A DNA stretch of 64,000 nt from Pseudomonas sp. JAI120 (GTDB taxonomy: Bacteria; Pseudomonadota; Gammaproteobacteria; Pseudomonadales; Pseudomonadaceae): positions 1,121,802 through 1,185,801 of the forward strand of contig NZ_JACHCZ010000002.1 of assembly GCF_014207255.1 (NCBI RefSeq), read 5' to 3'. This document shows positions 51,280 to 58,934 of the stretch, one piece after another. A program made the translations under genes and the position numbers. The number at the start of each line of letters is the position of its first letter. Positions within the stretch are counted from its first letter, which is position 1. The notes beneath the pieces are model-generated. The model was not told the DNA's origin. It was given only the letters and a program-made list of their open reading frames with translations, and did not search any database.

Positions 51280-51580
51280 TAAACAACTGAAGGAACGTGA
51301 CGCCAAACGCAATATCGGCGAAGAATTACTGAGCGCTATTCAGGATGTTAAAGCAGGACGCTACGGCGCCGTGCAGCAGATCGAAATCACTCAAGCTGCC
51401 GAAGCAAGAAGCAAGACAGGACTGTCGCAACACAAATTTGCCGAGCTTTTGGGGGTTTCGGTAAGAACCCTTCAAGAGTGGGAACAGGGGCGTCGTTCCC
51501 CCTCCGGCGCAGCACGCTCACTGCTGCATATTGCGGCCATAAGACCAGACGTTTTTCGGGAAGTCCTCAGTAACGCCTGA
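51266..51580 (+). CDS. HTH antitoxin, HigA-like
   Basis: This 104-residue protein has a C-terminal Cro/C1-type helix-turn-helix (LSQHKFAELLGVSVRTLQEW, about 53-72) followed by EQGRRSPSGAARSLL, as in antitoxins paired with RelE/HigB toxins. The N-terminal half would wrap the toxin. It probably represses the operon through the palindrome at 50934. Confidence 0.87.
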   Translation: MPLTDKQLKERDAKRNIGEELLSAIQDVKAGRYGAVQQIEITQAAEARSKTGLSQHKFAELLGVSVRTLQEWEQGRRSPSGAARSLLHIAAIRPDVFREVLSNA

Positions 51581-51606
51581 TGGCGTTACTGGCCACTCCC
51601 TGAGGA

Positions 51607-52701
51607 TCAACGGCTGATCTTCAACCCCTTACGCCCCGCATGCCGCTCCAGCGCCAGCTCGATCAATCGGCTCACCAACTCGCTGTAGCTCATGCCCGCT
51701 GCCTGCCACAGCTTGGGGTACATGCTGATGCGAGTGAAGCCGGGCAGTGAGTTAATTTCGTTGATCAGCACTTCGCCATCGTCGGTCAGGAATACATCGA
51801 CCCGCGCCAACCCCGCGCAACCCAGCACGTCAAACGCCTCGAGGGCCAAGCGGCGAATCCGCTCACTGGCTTCATGGCTGATATCAGCCGGCACCACCAC
51901 CTGGGCCGCCTGCCCGTCGATGTATTTGCTGTCGTAGGAGTAGAAACCGCTGCTCACCACAATCTCGCCGCAGCCGCTGGCGACCGGGTTTTCGTTACCC
52001 AGCACAGCGCATTCTATTTCGCGGCCGCGCACGGCCGATTCCACCAGCACCTTTTGATCAAAACCCAGGGCCAGTTCAACCGCGGCGTGGTACTCAGCCT
52101 CGTTGCCCACCTTGCTCACACCCACCGAAGAACCCTGGTTGGCCGGTTTGACGAACATTGGCAGGCCGAGTTTATTCACCGCAGTGTCAAAGGAAGTACG
52201 CGCGACGTTGCTGCGGGTCAGGGTGATGAACGGCGTCACGGCAATGCCGGCGTCGCGCAGCAGACGTTTGCTGATGTCCTTGTCCATGCACACCGCCGAG
52301 CCGAGCACGTCGGAGCCGACGAAAGGCAGGTCAGCCATGCGCAGCAGGCCTTGCAGGCAGCCGTCTTCGCCGAGGGTGCCGTGGACGATGGGGAAGATCA
52401 CGTCGATGTGTGCCAGCAGGCCGTTGCCGGAGGTTTCCACCACCTGCTGGCTGGCCTTGCCGGGCACCACCGCCAGTTCACGGTTGGATTGGTTAAGGGC
52501 GATGAGTGCCGGGTTTTCCTGGTTGATCAGGAAGTTCGAGGTGTCGTTGAGGTGCCAGTGGCCGGCCTTGTCGATGCCGATCAGGACTGGCTCGAAGCGT
52601 GTGCGGTCGAGTGCATCGACAATATTGCGCGCCGACTGCAACGAGACTTCGTGCTCGGCCGAACGACCACCAAAAATAATCCCCACCCGCACCTTGCTCA
52701 T
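51607..52701 (-). CDS. ddlA: D-alanine--D-alanine ligase (DdlA type)
   Basis: This 364-residue ATP-grasp enzyme joins two D-alanines for peptidoglycan. MSKVRVGIIFGGRSAEHEVS at the N-terminus, the ATP-grasp segment FVKPANQGSSVGVSKV and the metal site EINSLPGFT are typical. It lies outside the division-cell-wall cluster, where Pseudomonas normally carries a second copy (ddlB), so it is the stand-alone paralogue. Confidence 0.95.
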   Translation of the reverse strand: MSKVRVGIIFGGRSAEHEVSLQSARNIVDALDRTRFEPVLIGIDKAGHWHLNDTSNFLINQENPALIALNQSNRELAVVPGKASQQVVETSGNGLLAHIDVIFPIVHGTLGEDGCLQGLLRMADLPFVGSDVLGSAVCMDKDISKRLLRDAGIAVTPFITLTRSNVARTSFDTAVNKLGLPMFVKPANQGSSVGVSKVGNEAEYHAAVELALGFDQKVLVESAVRGREIECAVLGNENPVASGCGEIVVSSGFYSYDSKYIDGQAAQVVVPADISHEASERIRRLALEAFDVLGCAGLARVDVFLTDDGEVLINEINSLPGFTRISMYPKLWQAAGMSYSELVSRLIELALERHAGRKGLKISR

Positions 52702-52745
52702 GACTCGGCCTCACTGTCGAAAGTAAGGCTTCTTACCACGGACGG

Positions 52746-53384
52746 TCAGCGATTCGCTACCAGGTGTGCGCCGAACAACACGTAGCAACCGCCGGCAAAA
52801 CGGTCGAGCCATTTGCGCGAGCGGCTGTAGAGGTTGGCCATGTGCGCACTGGAAAACACCAGGGCCACGCAGGAATACCAGCTGAACGACAGGGTGGCCA
52901 TGGTGATCACCGCCAGGGTCAGCAGCATCGGCGACGGCGACGGCGGCATGGTGGAGGCGAAGATGGTGGCGACGAACAACGCGGCCTTGGGGTTGGACAG
53001 GTTGCCCAACAACCCCAGGCGCCAGGCGGAAAACAACGAGCGGCGCGCTTCCTCCGGCAACAGGCTCTGGCCCATGGCTGGCGCCGAGCGTTTGAACAGT
53101 TTCAGCCCCAGGTAAATCAGGTAGCAGCCGCCGATGATCTTGAACGCCAGGTACAACATGGGGGCGGCGGTAAACAGCGACTTGATGCCCAGGCCACCCG
53201 CCAGCCCCCACATGATCGTGCCAGTGGACACGCCCGCCGAAGCCACCACGCCATGGCGGCGCGAACAACTGGCAGCCAACTGTGCCGTGTTGAAGAAGTT
53301 GGGCCCGGGCGTCACCACCGCCACTGTCCACAGCAGGGCCAGCGAGACCAGGGGAGCCACGTAGGCGGGGTTGATAAATTCCAT
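52746..53384 (-). CDS. LysE/RhtB-family amino-acid exporter
   Basis: This 212-residue inner-membrane protein has six hydrophobic segments and the family motif VVTPGPNFFNTAQ near 24-36, plus GNLSNPKAALFVATIFA in the middle. An AraC-family regulator starts 137 bp away on the other strand and probably controls it. Confidence 0.9.
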   Translation of the reverse strand: MEFINPAYVAPLVSLALLWTVAVVTPGPNFFNTAQLAASCSRRHGVVASAGVSTGTIMWGLAGGLGIKSLFTAAPMLYLAFKIIGGCYLIYLGLKLFKRSAPAMGQSLLPEEARRSLFSAWRLGLLGNLSNPKAALFVATIFASTMPPSPSPMLLTLAVITMATLSFSWYSCVALVFSSAHMANLYSRSRKWLDRFAGGCYVLFGAHLVANR

Positions 53385-53521
53385 TGGGCAGCTCCATCAG
53401 CGCAGGGCACGAGCAAGGAGCATAGACCTCGCCCACCGCCCGCACAATCGTACAAGACCCCGGCAGACAAGGGTTGCAGACTGGGTTAACGTATTTCCAC
53501 CTCTCCTTGTGACAAGCCGCC

Positions 53522-54331
53522 ATGGGCAAACCGACCCGCAACTTCGACTGGCTGCACCGTGCCCCGCATGCCAGCGGCCTGGACCGTATCGAGGCGTACT
53601 TTGCAGGCTTTGCCTTCGACCCGCATCGCCATGACACCTACGCCATCGGGCGTACCTTGTCTGGCGTGCAGAGTTTTCACTATCGCGGCGACATGATCCA
53701 CAGCCTGCCCGGCACGACCATGGTGCTTCATCCCGATGAAACCCACGACGGCCACGCCGGCAGTGACGAGGGTTTCAAATACCGGATGATTTACGTGGAG
53801 CCGTCGCTGATCCAGCAGATCCTCGGCGGTAAGCCGTTGCCGTTTATCCCCAGTGGTTTGTCCACTGACCCCAGGCTGTTCCGCGCCAGCGAAGTGCTGC
53901 TGCAGAACCTCGATCATCCGATTGACCCGTTGCAGGAACAGGACGCGATGTTCGACCTGGCCCACGCGCTGAGCAACGCCGCTGGCGCCCTCGTCAGCCG
54001 CAAGGCGTTCGATTACGTCGCCGCCGAACGCGCCCGGGAGTTTATCCACAGCGCCCTGGGCCGCAGCATCACCCTGGATGAAATCGCCGACCACGCCGGC
54101 CGCGACCGCTGGGCATTGTCGCGGGATTTTCGCGTGCTGTTCGGCACCAGCCCCTACCGCTACCTGACGATGCGTCGGCTGGACCTGGTGCGCAGTCTGC
54201 TCGCGCAGGGACAGTCGCTGGTGGACGCCGCGCTGATCGCCGGCTTCACCGACCAGAGTCATATGACCCGGCAATTTCGCAGCACCTACGGTATGCCGCC
54301 GTCGCGTTGGGTGAAGATGCTCGGGCGCTGA
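53522..54331 (+). CDS. AraC-family regulator
   Basis: This 269-residue regulator has an N-terminal cupin-like sensor (DPHRHDTYAIGRTLSGVQSF, LHPDETHDGHAG) and a C-terminal double helix-turn-helix (LDEIADHAGRDRWALSRDFR; VDAALIAGFTDQSHMTRQFR). It is divergent from the LysE-type exporter, its likely target. Confidence 0.92.
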   Translation: MGKPTRNFDWLHRAPHASGLDRIEAYFAGFAFDPHRHDTYAIGRTLSGVQSFHYRGDMIHSLPGTTMVLHPDETHDGHAGSDEGFKYRMIYVEPSLIQQILGGKPLPFIPSGLSTDPRLFRASEVLLQNLDHPIDPLQEQDAMFDLAHALSNAAGALVSRKAFDYVAAERAREFIHSALGRSITLDEIADHAGRDRWALSRDFRVLFGTSPYRYLTMRRLDLVRSLLAQGQSLVDAALIAGFTDQSHMTRQFRSTYGMPPSRWVKMLGR

Positions 54332-54337
54332 GTACGC

Positions 54338-54538
54338 TTAGAGCGAGTGCCCATCGATGGGCTCGCCGATGGTCAGGAAATGCCCTCCCGCCACATGATG
54401 CAAAGTCCGTAATTCATCATGCCCTTCGAAGTGCCAGTGGCCTTCGCTGAACACCCGCTCATCGGCATAGGCTGCGACCACTTCGCCGAGGAACAGGTCA
54501 TAGGTCTGCTGGTTGTGAGGTTCGGGCAGCAGGCGACA
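54338..54538 (-). pseudogene. C-terminal remnant of a flavin-reductase-like gene
   Basis: The minus strand translates as PEPHNQQTYDLFLGEVVAAY, then HWHFEGHDELRTLHHVAGG and FLTIGEP to a TAA at 54338, which matches the end of flavoredoxin/flavin-reductase-like proteins. A stop at 54539-54541 cuts the frame and the N-terminal two thirds are missing. It is a 5'-truncated relic. Confidence 0.65.
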
Positions 54539-54610
54539 TTAAGCATGAGTCCTATGGATCAGCTCGACAGTTGGTTAGCGAATCGCCCTACCCGTTGAGC
54601 GCCAGCACAT

Positions 54611-54943
54611 TTAACTGCCGTTATTTCGACACACGCCCATGACTTGGTACTCCAAAGTCGTGAGCTTGCCGCTGGAGTCTTCATAGGTCATGCGCGAAGG
54701 CACGGTGTTGCACGCGCGGATCGGCGGCGTCACGTTGACCACCTTGGCAATGTCCAGCTTCATTCCATAGCGATAGGCCTGCACTTTAGGCACCGGCTTG
54801 CCGTTTCTCACGGCGTAATCGGCCATGGCCTTTTCATTGCGCTCCATCATCAGGGCAAAGGTGCGATCACCGCCGCCTTCGGCCAATGCACCGAAAGACA
54901 GGACGGCCGTTAATACACCCAGAGCGGTTTTATAAAAGTTCAT
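54611..54943 (-). CDS. Secreted DUF2790-like protein
   Basis: This 110-residue protein has a signal peptide (MNFYKTALGVLTAVLSFGAL, cleavage after ALA) and a short mature domain with the pattern YRYGMKLDIAKVV and two cysteines (C in RACNTVPS and GVCRNN) that could form a disulfide. It fits the Pseudomonas-specific DUF2790 family of unknown role. GAGG lies eight bases before ATG 54943. Confidence 0.75.
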   Translation of the reverse strand: MNFYKTALGVLTAVLSFGALAEGGGDRTFALMMERNEKAMADYAVRNGKPVPKVQAYRYGMKLDIAKVVNVTPPIRACNTVPSRMTYEDSSGKLTTLEYQVMGVCRNNGS

Positions 54944-55168
54944 CACCTGTTCCTCGACTGAAAGTTCAGTGCCGAGACTAACGAACGAACCCTGACGCGA
55001 TGTTCACCAGAACATTACTTATTTGTTAGGTGGTGGCGAGCTTCCAGAATTGTAATGTTCACGCCACCCAATCGTTATCCACGGTTTGCAACTATCAGCC
55101 CGGGCCAGATCAATAAGAACGCCCGCCTCCATAAGAAGCTGATAACTGCCAATACCGAGGAGCGAAAC

Positions 55169-56488
55169 ATGCGGATCCGTTATTACACCCTTCCCCTTTC
55201 ACTGATCGCCACATTGCCCCTGGCAGCCGTGGCCGCGGAAGACAAACCTGAAGGGTTTATCGAAGGCAGCAGCGTGAACGTGCTGGCGCGCAACTTTTAC
55301 TTCAACCGCGATGACCGCAAGGGCCAATCCAGCCCCACCGGGAATGGCTATTCCGAAGCCTGGGCCCAGGGAATGATCGGTAAATTCGAATCCGGCTTTA
55401 CCCAGGGCACCGTGGGGTTTGGCCTGGACGCCTTCGCCATGGTCGGCGTGAAGCTCGACTCGGGTACCGGCCGCAGCGGCGGCAAGGGCTCGTTCGGCGT
55501 GCTGCCGGTGGACAGCAACAACCATCCCGAGGACAACTACAGCAAGGTCGGCGGCGCGGCGAAACTGCGGGTATTGGACACGGTGATCAAGGCCGGCGAC
55601 GTGTTCCCGCTGACCCCCGTGGTGGCCTACGGCGATTCGCGGGTGTTGCCGGAAAGCTTCCGTGGCGTGACCCTGCTGAACACCAGCCTGGAAGGCCTGA
55701 CCTTGCAGGGCGGGCGTTTGAGCGGCATGAGCCAACCCAACGAAAGCGGCATGAACAAAGGGTTCGCAACGTTTTACGCCGGCCCGGTCGATTCACCTTG
55801 GATCGGCTACTTCGGCGGCGACTACACCCTGAACAAACACCTGAGCCTGAGCCTGTACAGCAGCCGCCTGAAGGACGCCTGGGACCAGTACTACGTCGGC
55901 AGCGCCGCCAGTTACCCGCTGAACGAAGACGTCTCGCTGTTCGGCGACGTCAACTACTACAAGGCTGTGGACGAAGGCAAAAAGCTGCTGGGTGAATTCG
56001 ACAACACCATCTGGAGCGCCCGGCTCGGCGTGAAGGTGGGCGCCCACAGCCTGGCTGTGTCGCACCAGCGCAACAACGGCGATGACGACTTCGATTACCT
56101 GCGTCAGTCGGACTCGATTTTCCTCAACAACTCAATCCAGTACAGCGACTTCAACTCGCCCAAGGAGCGCTCGTGGATGCTGCGCTACGACCTGGACATG
56201 CAGCCATTCGGCATTCCCGGCCTGTCGTTCATGACCCGCTACGGCAAGGGCATCGGCGCCGACTACAGCAATGCCAACGCGGTGTATATGCGCCGCGATG
56301 CCGCCGGCGATCCGCTCACCGACCAACGCCGCTGGGAGCGGGATATCGAAGCCAAGTACGTGGTGCAAAGCGGCAACTTGAAGGATTTATCGCTGCGACT
56401 GCGCCAGGCCACCGTGCGCTCAAGTTCATTTGAATCCGACCTTGAAGAAGTCCGCGTCATTGTCGAATACCCACTGGCGATTCTTTAA
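55169..56488 (+). CDS. OprD-family outer-membrane porin
   Basis: This 439-residue porin has a signal peptide (LSLIATLPLAAVAAE), the OprD N-terminus GFIEGSSVNVLARNFYFNRD and an 18-strand barrel. Members carry amino acids, organic acids or aromatic compounds. GAGGAG precedes ATG 55169; the longer in-frame start does not give a signal peptide. It lies 338 bp before czcR and in the same direction. In P. aeruginosa CzcR represses oprD, so the neighbourhood is of interest. Confidence 0.92.
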   Translation: MRIRYYTLPLSLIATLPLAAVAAEDKPEGFIEGSSVNVLARNFYFNRDDRKGQSSPTGNGYSEAWAQGMIGKFESGFTQGTVGFGLDAFAMVGVKLDSGTGRSGGKGSFGVLPVDSNNHPEDNYSKVGGAAKLRVLDTVIKAGDVFPLTPVVAYGDSRVLPESFRGVTLLNTSLEGLTLQGGRLSGMSQPNESGMNKGFATFYAGPVDSPWIGYFGGDYTLNKHLSLSLYSSRLKDAWDQYYVGSAASYPLNEDVSLFGDVNYYKAVDEGKKLLGEFDNTIWSARLGVKVGAHSLAVSHQRNNGDDDFDYLRQSDSIFLNNSIQYSDFNSPKERSWMLRYDLDMQPFGIPGLSFMTRYGKGIGADYSNANAVYMRRDAAGDPLTDQRRWERDIEAKYVVQSGNLKDLSLRLRQATVRSSSFESDLEEVRVIVEYPLAIL

Positions 56489-56661
56489 GACGCGCTTACA
56501 TTCACTTGCCGATGCCCTACATCTCTTCACAGGTTGAAGTCTGTCAGAACTGTAATATCGGCCTCACCTTCTCGTTAAGTTGCACTTTTTATACTGCGCA
56601 TCGAACACATCTCATCTCTGCAGCTTTTGTGTAGCTCCTTTGGAACAGAGATGAATTTTAT

Positions 56662-56686
56662 ACGCCCCAGCCGGGGCGTTTTTTTT
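56662..56686 (+). terminator. Terminator after the OprD porin
   Basis: ACGCCCC-AGCC-GGGGCGT followed by seven T. It separates the porin from czcR. The remaining intergenic sequence (56489-56661 and 56687-56826) shows no gene; GCCTC-TAT-GAGGC at 56780-56792 is a small inverted repeat 34 bp before czcR that might be a regulator site. Confidence 0.92.
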
Positions 56687-56826
56687 GTGTGCCCGGTCAG
56701 TGACGAATCGTCGCACCGGCCTGACGCGGCTTGACCTTAAAGCTACTTCAGGCTCCAGAGTTTTCCTACAGCCTATTCAGCCTCTATGAGGCCATCTCCT
56801 TTCGTTTTCCTTGAAGGTAAATCCCC

Positions 56827-57501
56827 ATGCGTATCCTTGTGGTTGAGGACGAGCAGAAAACCGCCGACTACTTGCAGCAAGGCCTGACCGAAAGTGGCTA
56901 CGTCGTCGATTGCGCCGCCAGCGGCATCGACGGGCTGCACCTGGCCAGGCAGCACACCTATGAACTGGTGATCCTCGACGTCAACCTGCCCAACACCGAC
57001 GGCTGGGAAGTACTTGAGCAACTGCGCCGTGACGGCAACCAGCGCGTGATGATGCTGACCGCGCGCGGCCGCCTGGCCGACAAGATCAAGGGCCTGGACA
57101 TGGGCGCCGACGATTACCTGGTCAAACCCTTCGAGTTCCCCGAACTGCTGGCCCGTGTGCGCACCTTGCTGCGCCGCAGCGAACATATCCCGCTGCCGGA
57201 TGTGCTGCGCGTCGCGGACCTGGAGTTGGACCCGCGTCGTCATCGCGCCTATCGCGGCGACCGGCGCATCGACCTGACCACCAAGGAATTCGCCCTGCTG
57301 CATGTGTTGATGCGCCAGGCCGGCGAGGTGATGACCCGCACGCAGATCATCTCGCTGGTGTGGGACATGAACTTCGACTGCGACACCAACGTGGTCGAGG
57401 TCTCCATCAGCCGCCTGCGCGGCAAGGTCGATGACCAGAGCGAGGTCAAGCTGATCCATACCATTCGCGGCGTGGGTTATGTGCTGGAGGCGCGCCAATG
57501 A
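56827..57501 (+). CDS. czcR: Metal-responsive response regulator CzcR
   Basis: This 224-residue OmpR-family regulator has a receiver domain with phospho-acceptor D51 (LVILDVNLPNTDGW) and a winged-helix DNA-binding domain (VVEVSISRLRGKVD, IHTIRGVGYVLE). It overlaps the sensor gene by 4 bp. Neighbouring czcCBA genes and similarity to the heavy-metal subgroup (CzcR/CopR/CusR) support a metal role; copper sensing (CopR) is the main alternative. Confidence 0.88.
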   Translation: MRILVVEDEQKTADYLQQGLTESGYVVDCAASGIDGLHLARQHTYELVILDVNLPNTDGWEVLEQLRRDGNQRVMMLTARGRLADKIKGLDMGADDYLVKPFEFPELLARVRTLLRRSEHIPLPDVLRVADLELDPRRHRAYRGDRRIDLTTKEFALLHVLMRQAGEVMTRTQIISLVWDMNFDCDTNVVEVSISRLRGKVDDQSEVKLIHTIRGVGYVLEARQ

Positions 57502-58934
57502 GGACCAGCAGCCTGTCGATGCGCCTGGGGCTGACGGTCAGCCTCATGGGCGCGGGGCTGGTCGTACTGCTGGCGACCCTGGCCTACCTGGCCTTGACCC
57601 ATGAGCTGGAAAAGCTCGCGCGCAAGGGCCTGGAAAGCAAGATGGAACAGATCCAGCACAGCCTGGCGATGGGCCTGGACACCCACGGAATCAAAGCCCG
57701 CCCCCACTCGTTGCTGGACCTGGTGATGGGCCATGACAATTTCTACCTGACCATCGTCGGCACCGCGCCCGATAACGCCGTGCTGCTCAGTGTCGGCGCC
57801 AAACCCCAGGAACCGTTACTGACCGACTTTTCCCCCCGGGAAACCCTCGGCTACCTCAACTGGGAAGACCAAGACGGCAACCAGGTACTCAGTGCCTCCA
57901 GCCTGATGCGCCTGGCCAGCGGCGAGCGCGTGCGCGTGTTGCTGTCGCTGGACCGCAGGGATGACCAGGCGCTGCTCAGTGCCTACCTGCGCGCCACCCT
58001 CATCGCCCTGCCGATGCTGCTGATTCTTATCGGCATGGGCGCCTGGGGGCTGGTGCAACGCGGGTTGGCGCCCTTGAAGCAGTTCAGCCATATCGCCGCC
58101 CAAGTGACGACCCAGGACCTGACACACCGCTTATCCATCGACAACCTGCCCAAGGAGCTGGGCGAGTTGGCGCAAAGCATCAACGTAATGCTGAATCGCC
58201 TGGACGCCGGCGTGCAGCAGTTGTCGCAGTTCTCCGACGACCTCGCTCACGAACTGCGTGCACCGCTGACCAACCTGATGGGCAAGGCCCAGGTGACCCT
58301 GTCCCGTGAACGGCCCAGTGAGGAATACAAGGCCGGACTGGAATCCTGCACCGAGGAAATGGAGCGCCTGTCGCGCATGGTCTCCGACATGCTGTTTCTC
58401 GCTCAAGTCAGCCATCCGGCGGCGCGAGCCGGGTTCGGCACGGTGTCGCTGGGCGCGGAAGCACAACGGGTGATGGAACTGTTCGCCCTGAGCGCCGAAG
58501 ACAAACACGTGACCCTCAACCTGCGCGGCGACGCCTGGGTGACGGGTGATCGCCTGATGATCCAGCGGGCCATTTCCAACCTGCTGTCCAATGCCATCCG
58601 CCACACGCCCGAAGGTTCCAGCGTGCTGCTGCTGGTGGAGACCTACGACCAGAGCGTGTCGTTGTCGGTGGGCAACCCCGGGCGTGGCATCGAAGCGCAC
58701 CACCTGCCGCATCTGTTCGAACGTTTCTACCGCGCCGACAGCAGCCGTACCCGCGCCGAAGGTGGCACCGGGCTGGGGCTGGCCATTGTGCAGTCGATCA
58801 TGCACCTGCATCAGGGGCACGCCGACGTCAGCAGCCAGCCAGGCCGGTTTACACGGTTCAGCCTGGTATTTCCTCTTCCTTGCGATGCGCCCACTGGTAC
58901 AGCGCCGGCAGCACCAGCAAGGTCAGCAACGTAG
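57498..58934 (+). CDS. czcS: Metal sensor histidine kinase CzcS
   Basis: This 478-residue inner-membrane kinase has two membrane helices (about 9-33 and 163-188) around a periplasmic sensor, a HAMP domain, H251 in SDDLAHELRAPLTNL and an ATPase domain (NLLSNAIRHTPEG, GGTGLGLAIVQSI). It belongs to the CusS/CzcS heavy-metal group. The last 77 bp overlap the end of czcA on the other strand, and the proline/alanine-rich tail PTGTAPAAPARSAT is encoded there. Confidence 0.9.
   Translation: MRTSSLSMRLGLTVSLMGAGLVVLLATLAYLALTHELEKLARKGLESKMEQIQHSLAMGLDTHGIKARPHSLLDLVMGHDNFYLTIVGTAPDNAVLLSVGAKPQEPLLTDFSPRETLGYLNWEDQDGNQVLSASSLMRLASGERVRVLLSLDRRDDQALLSAYLRATLIALPMLLILIGMGAWGLVQRGLAPLKQFSHIAAQVTTQDLTHRLSIDNLPKELGELAQSINVMLNRLDAGVQQLSQFSDDLAHELRAPLTNLMGKAQVTLSRERPSEEYKAGLESCTEEMERLSRMVSDMLFLAQVSHPAARAGFGTVSLGAEAQRVMELFALSAEDKHVTLNLRGDAWVTGDRLMIQRAISNLLSNAIRHTPEGSSVLLLVETYDQSVSLSVGNPGRGIEAHHLPHLFERFYRADSSRTRAEGGTGLGLAIVQSIMHLHQGHADVSSQPGRFTRFSLVFPLPCDAPTGTAPAAPARSAT

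Noticed and set aside
56731..56765. TTGACC with a partial dyad before czcR as a MerR-type promoter
   Set aside because: The dyad is imperfect and no -10 element follows at 19-20 bp.
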